A DNA stretch of 64,000 bases from assembly GCA_965248605.1 (NCBI GenBank), contig CBDFJV010000007.1:2232001-2296000 (forward strand), read 5' to 3'. This document shows positions 33,667 through 42,528 of this stretch, piece by piece. Position numbers and translations under genes: made by a program. Source of the DNA: CAUZJF01 sp965248605. GTDB lineage: Bacteria > Chloroflexota > Dehalococcoidia > Lucifugimonadales > CAUZJF01. The notes under the pieces are model-generated. The model was not told the origin of the DNA and ran no database searches. It was given only the letters and a program-made list of their open reading frames with translations. How positions within the stretch are numbered: the stretch's first letter is position 1; each line of letters begins with the position of its first letter.

Positions 33667-35578
33667 ATGCCTGACCAAGAACCGAGGGCCTTCCTGAGCT
33701 ATACCCATATCGACGACCAAGGACTCGGCGGACGTTTGACCACGCTGCGCGGGCAACTAAGCGTCGAGATCCAGATCCACACAGGAAAACCATTCGAGAT
33801 CTTTCAGGACGTCAAGGACATCGAATGGGGTCAATCCGCACAAGATCGAATCGATTCCTCACTGGACGAGGTAACCTTCCTGATTCCAGTCTTGACTCCT
33901 AGTGGTCCAACATCCTAGTATTGAAGGGTTCTGAGGTTACGGCTTGGTAGGGGCGGGTTTGAAACCCGCCCTGTCGTCGTAGCACGCCAATCTCGGCTAC
34001 CCCTCATTTCAAAGATTTCGGTCTACTAGTTTTTTCAATAGCGACGCATGCCGCGACGAGGCTCTTCGGTTTCTCGAGCACGAAACTCAGCTCGGCCGAA
34101 ATGACCTGATCCTGCCCGTGTATTATGTGAATCACCCGCCGTTCAATTCCACGGAAACCAGAGAGGGCGACGAGGTGGCCGTCGCAATGGCTGCTCACCA
34201 GTGGAAGGACTAGCGTGAGTTGCGGCACGAATCAACTACCTCCGCTACAGTCGGGAGAATGCTAGAACGTATGGCCCTAGACATTCGCAATGCGCTGGAC
34301 CGGGTTGCGGCTTCCAATGGGTCCGCGGTGATTGAACCCAGCCTTGTTCCCGATACCAGGACGGCCGGTCGAGGATCGTCCCAGACGCCATCAACAAGCC
34401 GTGAGTCACAGACTGATACTCCAGAAGCTCCTGGGGAGGCCGACGGCGGTCCAAAAAAGGCCGAGCCTACTGGACCTGCGGAGAAGACCGAACCGACAAC
34501 TCTGGTAGTGGACCAGACGGGCGCGGGCCCCTTCACGATGATAGGCGAAGCTATTGATGCTGCTAGCCCGGGCGATCGCATAACGGTGCGCCCCGGCGAG
34601 TATCGTGAGGGCCTGATAATCGACATGCCGTTGGAGATAGTCGGCGATGGCGAAGTCGATACAGTTGTGGTGGAAGCTGAGAATTCGAACGCAATGCTGT
34701 TCCGCGCGAACATTGGACGTGTGGCGAACCTCACTTTGCGCAACAAAACGGACGATTGGTCTTGTGTGGATGTCGCCCAGGGCCGTCTCGTCCTGGAGGA
34801 CTGCGACATTACATCACTTGGAGCTGGAGTTACGATACATGGCGGCGCTGATCCGCTAATTCTGCGCAACCGCATTCACGGATGCGGAGGTTCCGGTGTT
34901 ATCGTTCACGATAGCGGCAAAGGAAGCATTGAAGATAACGACATTTTCGGCAACACCCTATCAGAGGTGACGATCACGGGGGGTAGCGATCCCACGTTGC
35001 GGCGCAACCGCATCCATGACGGAGTGCAAAGTGGAGTTCACGTTTACAACAACGGCAATGGTACCATCGAGGACAACGATATCTTCAGCAATGCCTACGC
35101 TGGTGTGACGATTGCAACGGGTGGCGATCCCAAAGTACGGGGCAACCGCATCCACGATGGAAAGCAAGGGGGAGTCTTCGTTCATACCGAGGGCAAAGGG
35201 ACCATCGAGGACAACGATATCTTCGGCAGTGCCTTCTCTGGTGTGGAGATCAGCGAAGCTGGCAATCCTACCGTGAGGGGCAACCGCATCCACGACGGAG
35301 CGGCGGACGGAGTCTCCGTTCATCAGAACGGCGAAGGGACCATCGAGGACAACGATATCTTCGGCAACGCTCACGCTGGCTTGCGGGTACGTGAAGGCGG
35401 TTATCCCACCGTTAGGCAGAACCGGGTTAATAGGAACGGCTACGAGGCCGTGTGGATATATGATGGCGGCGGTGGCAAGTTCCAGAACAACGACCTGACT
35501 GACAACGAACGCGGTGCATGGGACATCTCGTCAAACAGTCGGGCGAACGTTACGCGCGCCCGCAATCGCCTTACTTGA
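33667..35578 (+). pseudogene. TIR - right-handed beta-helix fusion, broken by a MITE and an amber codon
   Basis: Removing the MITE (33902-34028) joins 33667-33901 to 34029 in frame. The first 139 codons are a TIR domain: RAFLSYTHIDDQGLGGRL, FEIFQDVKDIEWGQ, FLIPVLTPS|FFNSDACRDE (Glu89 in the catalytic position), LILPVYYVNHPPF. Codon 140 is TAG where TIR proteins usually have Trp (HQWKD-stop-RELRHE), then the same frame runs 454 codons: helix LERMALDIRNALDRV, a Thr/Pro/Glu-rich linker and a beta-helix of about ten 23-residue repeats of the type GNPTVRGNRIHDGAADGVSV / GTIEDNDIFGNA. TIR domains often cleave NAD+; the beta-helix may sense a carbohydrate or phage ligand. With both lesions present only a TIR stub or the beta-helix (TTG at 34220) could be made. 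Confidence 0.88.
33900..34028 (+). mobile_element. MITE, copy 2, inside the TIR gene
   Basis: 125 bp (33902-34026) flanked by TA at 33900-33901 and 34027-34028, identical to the reverse complement of 23193-23317. Insertion into ACTCC-TA-GTTTTTTC interrupts the TIR codons for Pro-Ser-Phe. Excising it plus one TA restores the frame exactly. Confidence 0.92.
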
Positions 35579-35587
35579 CGGGCTAAG

Positions 35588-35674
35588 TGCAATTCACGTT
35601 TACGGCACCAGTGCACTTACGATCAGGTGCGTGACCCAGTCGTCGCCGTCATTGATGAAGGCGTGCTGGGTCTC
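35588..35674. repeat. duplicated cupin 3' end, right copy
   Basis: The right copy of the ~85-bp direct repeat also found at 33334-33420. Here it is the functional 3' end of the bicupin gene. Only about one base differs across the shared block, pointing to a recent duplication. Confidence 0.85.
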
Positions 35675-36427
35675 GGCAGGTATGTATACAGCGTCGCCAT
35701 CCCGAACGTCGAAGGTCTTGTCGCCAAGTAACATCTTGCCCCGTCCGTATGTGAAATAGTAGACCTGCTCCTTGCCGACGTGCTCGTGCGGCCCCTCTTC
35801 TTGTCCTCCCGGCATCATGTGCATCGTCAGCGCGTGGAAGCCCTCCAGTGGCGCCTGCTCATACGATCTCTTGCCCTCGAAGTAGGCCTTTTCGGCCAGA
35901 ATCGACCAGCCCACGGCCCCGTGGCTCATGTGGGGCGCTCCTGCCCTCCAATTTCGTATCACGGGGTCAGTCCGCCCCCGGTCCGCGGCCTTTCCGTCGC
36001 CGTCCTGCGCCCAGTGGGGTATGGCGCTGATCACGAGGTGCTCCAGGAACTCGTCGCTGTCGTTGATGATCGAGTGGACGCCTCGCGCGGGCATGAACAC
36101 CGCATCACCCTCCTTGACGTCGAAGAAGTCGTCGCCTAGCTGAACTTTCCCTTGACCCTTGATGACGTAGTAGACGTGCTCCTTGGCGTCGTGGGAATGA
36201 GCCGGCTCAGTCATGGTCGGCTGGAGCATCCTGAAAGTGACCCCGTGGATACCGATGAGTGGAGCGACCTCGTACGGGCGGTCGAGCTGACCCCGCTCGG
36301 TGAGGATCTTCCACCCCACGGCGCCGTGGCTGTTGGCGGGTTCCTGGTCCCTCCAGTTTCGTATCACGCCGGCAGAATTCATCGTTAACTGGCCTGTTCC
36401 GACATTCGGATCCCTGTCGTCTGGCAT
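35600..36427 (-). CDS. bicupin protein
   Basis: About 275 residues from ATG 36427; upstream codons are open but not family-like. Two cupin domains are visible, each with the metal-binding pattern: EPAHSHDAKEHVYYVIKGQG ... MPARGVHSIIND and EEGPHEHVGKEQVYYFTYGRG ... IPAETQHAFINDGDDW. The two halves begin with matching VIRNWR motifs, so the gene arose by internal duplication. Bicupins include oxygenases and isomerases; the exact reaction is unknown. Confidence 0.88.
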   Translation of the reverse strand: MPDDRDPNVGTGQLTMNSAGVIRNWRDQEPANSHGAVGWKILTERGQLDRPYEVAPLIGIHGVTFRMLQPTMTEPAHSHDAKEHVYYVIKGQGKVQLGDDFFDVKEGDAVFMPARGVHSIINDSDEFLEHLVISAIPHWAQDGDGKAADRGRTDPVIRNWRAGAPHMSHGAVGWSILAEKAYFEGKRSYEQAPLEGFHALTMHMMPGGQEEGPHEHVGKEQVYYFTYGRGKMLLGDKTFDVRDGDAVYIPAETQHAFINDGDDWVTHLIVSALVP

Positions 36428-36502
36428 GGGCTGGACCTCACTAACAGCGGTGTCGATGCGGATTGTACCATCGCAGGCGGGCCACGACCCCTCGGAGCAA
36501 AA

Positions 36503-36639
36503 CCCTAGGGTCTTTTCATTGTCACCCTGAGGCCTCTTGGGACGAAGGGTCTGGGGCAGGGTCCTTGCCCACCCAGATGCTTCGCGGGGCCTCAGCATGG
36601 CGAAGTGCGTGAATTCCGGGACTTTGAAAGACCCTAGCG
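36503..36639. repeat. long imperfect hairpin element
   Basis: Outer arms CTAGGGTCTTTTCA and TTTGAAAGACCCTAG and inner arms TGAGGCC / GGGCCTCA with GGGTCTGGG / CCCAGATGC form a nested imperfect palindrome of about 135 bp. It is non-coding and resembles palindromic interspersed elements of GC-rich bacteria. It separates the bicupin gene from the enolase-superfamily remnant. Confidence 0.65.
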
Positions 36640-36715
36640 AAACCTCCAGACCTTTCGAGCCCCAGCTTGTATGCTATGGGGCGATCAGCGACAATATCGC
36701 CTGCTTGATGGCCAT

Positions 36716-37020
36716 ATGAAGATCACCAACGTCGAGCTGTTCCCCATCCACCCGCCCCTTGCGGAGCGCTACCGACACGTCCGGGCTCGCACGGGGTTCG
36801 AGAGCCGCGTCGCCGCCATGGTCACCACCGACGTCGGTATCACCGGATACGGCGACTACGACGGCCCACCGGGAGTCGTCCCGCCCATCGAGTCCTTCGA
36901 CCCGATCATCGATACCAACCCCTTCGACTACATCGGTTCCAACCTCTACGCGGCCGTCGTCATGGCCCTCTACGACATCATGGAAGACATACGAGCGGGT
37001 GGGCAACGAGGGCTGGTACG
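36716..37020 (+). pseudogene. 5' fragment of an enolase-superfamily (mandelate racemase/muconate lactonizing) gene
   Basis: The first ~95 codons give the MR/MLE N-terminal capping domain: MKITNVELFPIHPPL, VTTDVGITGYGDYDG, GSNLYAAVVMALYDIMEDIR. The gene then runs into the ~190-bp repeat at 37021 and stops; the whole catalytic barrel (normally another 270-300 residues) is absent. The product would be inactive. The repeat insertion was apparently followed by deletion of the 3' part. Confidence 0.85.
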
Positions 37021-37211
37021 TTGAAAGCAAATTATGTCCTCAGGGCGGACCGAATCTAGGTGAGTAACTGTTGTGACCAGTTACTCGATAGCCCACCGAA
37101 CCGCTCGTGGGGTCCGGCTCTGTCCCCCCTTTGAAAAGGGGGGTTGGGGGGATTTAGCTCTGTCAAACGACTCGTCGGGAGCCCATGAAAAAGAGCAGTT
37201 ACTCGATAGGC
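37021..37211. repeat. ~190-bp interspersed repeat, copy 2
   Basis: The second copy of the element at 25098-25285, in the same orientation and with the same internal blocks. It truncates the enolase-superfamily gene on its left and ends 12 bp before the next gene, so it may supply that gene's upstream region. Confidence 0.8.
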
Positions 37212-37222
37212 GAGATTAGCCG

Positions 37223-38002
37223 ATGAGGCTCACCTTCCTGGGGACGTGCGCCGGCACGGAGCCTATGCCGGGCAGACGGCACAGCTCGTTCGTGGTCGAG
37301 CACGGCGACGCACTCTACTGGTTCGACGCGGGCGAGAGCTGCTCCTATACGGCCCATCTCCTCGGCATCGACCTGCTGGCCACGCGGGCGATCTTCATCA
37401 CGCACCGTCACGTTGACCACGTCGGCGGGCTCCCCAACCTGCTCTGGACGATACGGAAGCTCAACACCTTCTCAGAGCTAGACCCAAAACCGCTGCACGA
37501 CAGGACCATCCAGGTGTTCATGCCGGACATGAGCATCTGGGACGCGGTGTGGGGGCTGGTCAGGAAATATCCGGACTTCACGTTCCCGATCGAAGCCGCG
37601 CCACCGGAGGACGGGCTGGTATTCGAAGAAGATGGGCTCAGGGTCGTTGCTGCCCACAACAACCACCTAGGCCAACCGGCCGAAAACGAGCCGTGGGAGT
37701 CGTTCTCCTACCGGATCGAGGCTGACGGCAAGAGCGTCGTGTACTCGGGCGACATCGCAGCCCCTTCGGACGTTGAGTCGCTCCTGGGGAACGACGATCT
37801 GGTACTCATGGAGACCGGCCATCACACCGTCGAGGACGTATGCACGTACTTGCTCGACTCCAGCCGCGCCCCGGACAGGCTGGGATTCGTACACCACGGC
37901 CGAGCGGTCCTCGCCGACCCCGATGGCGAGTTGAAAAAGGCCAAGGGTATCCTAGGCGACGGAGTCTTCCTGGCCGAGGACGGCATGTCCATAGACTTGT
38001 AG
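37223..38002 (+). CDS. metallo-beta-lactamase-fold hydrolase (RNase Z-like)
   Basis: A 259-residue protein with the dinuclear metal motif ITHRHVDHVGGLPN (about 59-72), the N-terminal strand MRLTFLGTCAGTEPMPGRRH typical of the RNase Z/ElaC-like group, a later KSVVYSGDIAAPSD (metal Asp) and VHHGRAV (final His). No flexible arm for tRNA is evident, so it is more likely a small-molecule hydrolase. It starts a plus-strand cluster with a sulfatase 15 bp downstream. Confidence 0.88.
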   Translation: MRLTFLGTCAGTEPMPGRRHSSFVVEHGDALYWFDAGESCSYTAHLLGIDLLATRAIFITHRHVDHVGGLPNLLWTIRKLNTFSELDPKPLHDRTIQVFMPDMSIWDAVWGLVRKYPDFTFPIEAAPPEDGLVFEEDGLRVVAAHNNHLGQPAENEPWESFSYRIEADGKSVVYSGDIAAPSDVESLLGNDDLVLMETGHHTVEDVCTYLLDSSRAPDRLGFVHHGRAVLADPDGELKKAKGILGDGVFLAEDGMSIDL

Positions 38003-38017
38003 ACTCGGAGGTAATCG

Positions 38018-39661
38018 GTGGCGGACAGTGAGACCAGCCGGCCTAACATAATCGTGGTCCTCGTCGACGATCTGGGCTTCTCGGACATCGGCTGCTATGG
38101 GTCCGAGATCAAGACGCCTAACATAGACGCCCTGGCGGCCAACGGCTTAAGGTTCACCCAGATGTACAACGCTGCCAAGTGCTGCCCGTCGCGGGCCGCG
38201 CTACTGACCGGCATCAATCCTCACCAGGCCGGCATTGGCCACATGACGGATAACTACGGCTCGCCCAACTACCAGGGCTACCTCAACAACAACTGTGCTA
38301 CCCTCGCCGAGATGCTTGGGCCGGCGGGCTACCGGACACTGATGTCCGGCAAATGGCACGTGGGTGCCGACTACGAAGACCCTGACATCTCGAGCTGGCC
38401 CGTCGGCGACCCGGAACATCCTGTCCCAACTCAGAGAGGCTTCGACAGGTTCTTTGGCCTGCTGGGCGGCGCCGGGTCTTTCTTCAACCCGCCTGGGCTA
38501 ATGCTCGACGAGAGCTTCTTCCCGGTCGAGTCGACCGACTTCTACTTCACCGACGCCATCGGCGACCAAGCTGCCCAGATGATCGAAGAGAGCGTAGGGA
38601 TGAGCAAGCCGTTCTTCTTGTACACGAGCTTCACGGCCCCGCACTGTCCGCTGCACGCGCCCGAGGAAGACGTCGCTCGATACGAGGGGACGTATCGCGA
38701 CGGCTGGGACCAGGTCCGGACGAACCGCCACGAGGAGCTTCTCGGCAATGGAGTCCTCGACCCGAAGTGGAAGATTACTTCGCGCCCGGAATACATCCCG
38801 GCCTGGGAAGACGCTCCCCACAAGGACTGGGAAGACTTGAAGATGGCCGTCTACGCCGCCCAGGTCGACCGAATGGACCGGGCCGTCGGGCGCATCATGG
38901 ATAAGACACGCGAACTCGACGTCGAGGACAACACGCTGGTGATGTTTATCTCCGACAACGGCGGCTGCGCGGCTACCATCAGCGAGAACCCCACCGGCGG
39001 GAAGCAGCTACTCTACGCGACCCTCCCAACGGTCGACGGCAAGCCGATACGTATGGGCGACCGACCTGACATCCGACCCGGTCCGGCCGACACACATCAG
39101 GCCTACGACGTCTGGTGGGCCAACGCCAGCAACTCGCCCTTCAGGATGTACAAGAACTGGGCCCATGAAGGCGGCATCTCGACGCCTTTCATCATCCACT
39201 GGCCCGACAGGCTGCGCCGACGCGGCATCGTCCGCGAACCAGCCTACATCAACGACATTACGGCGACTTGCCTTGAGGCCGCTGGCGTGGCATACCCGAG
39301 CGAGATGAACGGTAGCCCCGTCCACCCCATCGAAGGTGAGAGCTTCATGCCGTTGATCGAGGGCGGCGGATGGTCGCGCGAGAAGCCCATCACCATCGAG
39401 CATGAGGGCGACCGCGCGATCCGATCCGGCGAGTGGAAGCTCGTGGGCGAGTACGGCGGCGAATGGGAGCTCTACAACATGGAAGAGGACCGCACCGAGC
39501 TCAACGACCTGGCTGACCGCAATCCCGAGAAGGTGGCGGAGCTGAGCCGAGAATACGACGAGTGGGCGAAGCGGTGCGGCGTCCTGCCGTGGCCTGTCGA
39601 CCCGAATGTAGTCGGCTCGGCGGAGAGCTGGCGCAGGAGATGGGGTGTCGAGAACGAGTGA
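38018..39661 (+). CDS. type I (formylglycine) arylsulfatase
   Basis: A 547-residue sulfatase with GTG start and CGGAGG six bases upstream. N-terminal metal site NIIVVLVDDLGFSDIGCYGS, signature CCPSRAALLTGINPHQAG (second Cys becomes formylglycine), GKWHVG, second metal site VMFISDNGG, and the C-terminal WELYNMEEDRTELNDLA. It is the classical arylsulfatase A-like form, unlike the shorter enzyme at 23390. No signal peptide is visible. It probably works with the neighbouring hydrolases on a sulfated or N-acetylated sugar. Confidence 0.94.
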   Translation: MADSETSRPNIIVVLVDDLGFSDIGCYGSEIKTPNIDALAANGLRFTQMYNAAKCCPSRAALLTGINPHQAGIGHMTDNYGSPNYQGYLNNNCATLAEMLGPAGYRTLMSGKWHVGADYEDPDISSWPVGDPEHPVPTQRGFDRFFGLLGGAGSFFNPPGLMLDESFFPVESTDFYFTDAIGDQAAQMIEESVGMSKPFFLYTSFTAPHCPLHAPEEDVARYEGTYRDGWDQVRTNRHEELLGNGVLDPKWKITSRPEYIPAWEDAPHKDWEDLKMAVYAAQVDRMDRAVGRIMDKTRELDVEDNTLVMFISDNGGCAATISENPTGGKQLLYATLPTVDGKPIRMGDRPDIRPGPADTHQAYDVWWANASNSPFRMYKNWAHEGGISTPFIIHWPDRLRRRGIVREPAYINDITATCLEAAGVAYPSEMNGSPVHPIEGESFMPLIEGGGWSREKPITIEHEGDRAIRSGEWKLVGEYGGEWELYNMEEDRTELNDLADRNPEKVAELSREYDEWAKRCGVLPWPVDPNVVGSAESWRRRWGVENE

Positions 39662-39668
39662 GCCTAGT

Positions 39669-39776
39669 TTGTCATTCCGAGTGAGCGCAGCGAAAGAGGA
39701 ATCTAAGGCCGTCGCTAGAGAGCAGGCGCCATTCCCGACGAGTCCCCTAGATTCCTCACTGCGTTCGGAATGACAA
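39669..39776. repeat. imperfect hairpin repeat
   Basis: GTCATTCCGAGTGAGCGCAG...GAGGAATCT at the left pairs with AGATTCCTCACTGCGTTCGG and GAATGAC at the right. A related, more decayed element lies at 54655-54771. It is intergenic and could act as a terminator or an mRNA-stabilising hairpin between the sulfatase and deacetylase genes. Confidence 0.7.
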
Positions 39777-39831
39777 CGCCGGCAACCGATATGCATCCAG
39801 CCCTCCAACCCACTAACCCAAAGGAGTCCAA

Positions 39832-40527
39832 ATGTCCGACAACTCAACCGTCCTCGTGGTCTCGCCCCATCCCGACGACGCCGAAGTCGGCGCTGGGGGC
39901 ATTATCGCTCACTGGGCGGCCCAAGGCCGGAAGGTCGTCCTGGTTGTCTGCACTAACGGCGACAAGGGGACCAGCGACCGCCATGTCGACCCCCAAGACC
40001 TGGCCGACACCCGGCTGAAGGAGCAGCATGCCGCAGGCGAGGTCCTTGGAGTTTCTGAAGTCGTGATGCTTGGGTTTCCGGACCAGACGCTCGAAGACAC
40101 GACCGAGTTCAGGGAGCGCATCGTCCGAGAAATCCGCAAACACCGTCCGCACGCGATTCTGACGTGCGACCCGAACCGAAAGTACATCAACCACCGCGAC
40201 CACCGAGTTACTGGCCGCGTTACTCTAGACGCGGTGTACCCGTTCGCCCGCGACCACCTGGGGTACCCGCAACACCTCGAAGACGGGCTCGAGCCCCACA
40301 AGGTGCGAGAAGTGTACCTGTGGGGCTCTGACGAGCCCGACTGCTTTCTCGAGATCTCGGAACAAGCCTTCAAGGCCAAGCGAGACGCCCTTTACTCGCA
40401 CGTGAGCCAGTTCGGCGAACGTAACGAAGAGCGAGAGAAGGGTGCCCGCTCCGGCCCAGAGAGCATCGGAAGGAAGATCGGAGTGCCTCTGGCCGAACAG
40501 TTCAAGCTCGTGACCATCGGTCGCTGA
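39832..40527 (+). CDS. PIG-L/LmbE-family N-deacetylase
   Basis: A 231-residue zinc deacetylase. The metal motif HPDDAEVGAGG (about 12-22), VCTNGDKGTSD, the RPHAILTCDPN strand and HRDHRVTG (third zinc His) are all in place. Family members remove acetyl groups from N-acetylglucosaminyl or similar amino-sugar compounds. AAAGGAGTCC precedes the ATG. Located between a sulfatase and a dehydrogenase gene, it may act in the same sugar-degradation route. Confidence 0.92.
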   Translation: MSDNSTVLVVSPHPDDAEVGAGGIIAHWAAQGRKVVLVVCTNGDKGTSDRHVDPQDLADTRLKEQHAAGEVLGVSEVVMLGFPDQTLEDTTEFRERIVREIRKHRPHAILTCDPNRKYINHRDHRVTGRVTLDAVYPFARDHLGYPQHLEDGLEPHKVREVYLWGSDEPDCFLEISEQAFKAKRDALYSHVSQFGERNEEREKGARSGPESIGRKIGVPLAEQFKLVTIGR

Positions 40528-40561
40528 GGAGCGGAGCCGCTCGGCTCAAGGAGCTATCGCA

Positions 40562-41557
40562 TTGCCAATCGTTGTCCTGAACGGGAACCCAGAGGAGCAG
40601 CAGGCCGAGCCATACACAGGCCTGCTCGTGGGCGCCGGTTTCGATCTACGTTGGGTCGATGACGACCGCCTCGCCGAAGGTAGTACCACCGACGAAGAAG
40701 TGATCGAGCTACTGCAAGGCGCTTCCGCCATCATAGCCAGGGCGACGCAGTTCCCCAGCAGAGTTCTAGAGGGCCTGCCGGACCTGCGGGTCGTGGCCCG
40801 CGCTGGGGTCGGCTTCGACAGGGTTGACGTCGCCGCGGCCACCGCAAACGACGTCGTTGTCACGATCACGCCCAACAGCAACTACGAGGCGGTGGCGGAG
40901 CATGCTTTGTCGCTGATATTCGCGCTAGCCAAATCGCTGCTTAGTGGGGACAAAGCGGTGCGGGCTGGACAATGGGCCCGCAGCCCACGGCGGCCGCTGA
41001 GAGGCAGCACCCTTGGCATCGTGGGGTTGGGGCGGATCGGCAAGGCCCTTGCAGTCCGCGCGGAGGCGATGAAGATGCGCGTTGTTGCCACCGAGCAACT
41101 ACCCGACGAGTCTTTCGTGGAAGAACACGACATCAAGCTTGTCGACCTCGACAACCTGCTCGAGACCGCCGACTTCGTTAGCCTCCATTGCCCCTTGACC
41201 GACGAGACTCGCGGCATGATTAACCGGGAGAAGCTCACTCTGATGAAGGCCGACGCGTCTCTCGTCAACACCGCGCGTGGGGACCTCGTCGTCGAGAGCG
41301 ACCTCGTAGAGGCGCTCAGGTCCGGCCGGATAGCGAGTGCCGGACTGGACGTCTTCGAGCAGGAGCCCACGGCCCGGGACAACCCGCTGTTCGAGCTCGA
41401 CAACGTGATCGTCTCGCCTCACGTCGCCGGACTCGACGACCTGTCGACCAAAGCCATGAGGACCGAGGCGGCGAACTGCATCGTTAGCCTGCACAAAGGC
41501 GAGTGGCCCACTGGTGCCGTCGTTAACGACGAGTTGAAGGAGCAATGGCGCTGGTGA
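40562..41557 (+). CDS. D-isomer-specific 2-hydroxyacid dehydrogenase (PGDH-like)
   Basis: A 331-residue NAD-dependent dehydrogenase. Rossmann motif GIVGLGRIGKALAVRAEAM, catalytic Arg in VNTARGDLV, Glu in DVFEQEPTARD and His in VSPHVAGLDD are present. The family includes phosphoglycerate, glyoxylate and hydroxypyruvate reductases. The start is TTG at 40562 with AAGGAGC upstream. It has no ACT domain, so it is the short form, and ends the plus-strand cluster. Confidence 0.93.
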   Translation: MPIVVLNGNPEEQQAEPYTGLLVGAGFDLRWVDDDRLAEGSTTDEEVIELLQGASAIIARATQFPSRVLEGLPDLRVVARAGVGFDRVDVAAATANDVVVTITPNSNYEAVAEHALSLIFALAKSLLSGDKAVRAGQWARSPRRPLRGSTLGIVGLGRIGKALAVRAEAMKMRVVATEQLPDESFVEEHDIKLVDLDNLLETADFVSLHCPLTDETRGMINREKLTLMKADASLVNTARGDLVVESDLVEALRSGRIASAGLDVFEQEPTARDNPLFELDNVIVSPHVAGLDDLSTKAMRTEAANCIVSLHKGEWPTGAVVNDELKEQWRW

Positions 41558-42201
41558 AATGGCCAGAGCTCCCGCTATACCTCTGCACGTTGGTGAACGC
41601 CTCTGTTCCCGGTCGATCCGAAGAACATCCGGTCGTCCCGCCGACAGCGGACAAGAAACTAATAGGCGCCGCCGTGTGATCTGCTAGCCAAAGCAATAGT
41701 GGCCTTCGTGAAAAGCGTGGCGTTATCACTCTTCTCGAGCGACCAAGCGCGCCTCGCTGAAGCCTGCACTGTTTTACGAGTAATTGCGCCTCACACCGGG
41801 TAGTCGTGGCCGCAGCCCGCCGCCTAAAAGTTCCAAAACTGTCGTGCAGAGTAAATAGCTGAGAGTGGTCGTCGGACTGGAGTCTGGGTATGTCACTTCG
41901 AGACCCACAACCTTGGCCTCGACGCCGTAAATCTTGATCGCGTTTCCAAGGAGCGGGCATGGACAAGCTATTGAGTGCGTCCGGATTCACGGAGACACCG
42001 GCCAGCTCCGGTCTCAGAGAACCTGAGCTAAGCGCTGAACGGGCTCTGGTCCGAATTCACGGCTGACCTCCGGACAGCCAACGAATCGATCATTCGCCGG
42101 TCGACGCTTATTCCACGTTTTGGAACTATTGACTATCCTCTCACTGTCCATTTAAAGTGCGCTACTACTTAGCCAAGCTTCGTCGGCTGGAGTGCACCAC
42201 T
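41558..42201. other. intergenic, no supported gene
   Basis: About 640 bp without credible coding sequence; only short frames without family features. A change to lower GC towards the right marks the start of the next, differently composed locus. Confidence 0.55.
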
Positions 42202-42528
42202 ATGAATTGGGTTAAGGGGCTATTGAACCCGCTAACTTCAAACGAGTTACCTCCGTTTCAAGTCGTCGTTCTAGGGTATGTTGTTGTACTCCTAGTAACC
42301 ACAGCTTCGGCGTTTGTCTTCGGTACTCCGTGGCCACTCTGGCTAGCCCTTACAAGCGGCTCGGCCACAGTAATCAGTGTCGTGGGCCTATTCAAGACCA
42401 ACCAAGGCTCGGTCCAACCCGAAAACCGCAGCCCAGAGCCATCTGGTCGACGAACCTTCGGCCCTGAGCTTCCGGGGGGCTCACCAAAGCCGCCGCCGAA
42501 GTTCGGCACATTAGATTCGAAATCTTAG
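42202..42528 (+). CDS. small membrane protein of unknown function
   Basis: About 108 residues from ATG 42202 with two closely spaced membrane helices (FQVVVLGYVVVLLVTTASAF and PLWLALTSGSATVISVVGLF) and a Pro-rich polar tail (SPEPSGRRTFGPELPGGSPK). No known family. Its 3' end overlaps the open frame of the PadR-like gene, and a larger membrane-protein gene follows, so the three may form one unit. Base composition is lower in GC than that of the catabolic genes around it. Confidence 0.6.
   Translation: MNWVKGLLNPLTSNELPPFQVVVLGYVVVLLVTTASAFVFGTPWPLWLALTSGSATVISVVGLFKTNQGSVQPENRSPEPSGRRTFGPELPGGSPKPPPKFGTLDSKS

Noticed and set aside
34900..35380. Regularly spaced ~130-bp repeats resembling a CRISPR or satellite array
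   Set aside because: They are the codons of the beta-helix repeats (RGNRIHDG / TIEDNDIFGNA) with protein-level periodicity and no identical direct repeats with unique spacers.
41523..41990. 155-codon minus-strand frame after the 2-hydroxyacid dehydrogenase
   Set aside because: Overlaps the dehydrogenase end, Arg/Ser-rich, no motif; probably chance in GC-rich DNA.
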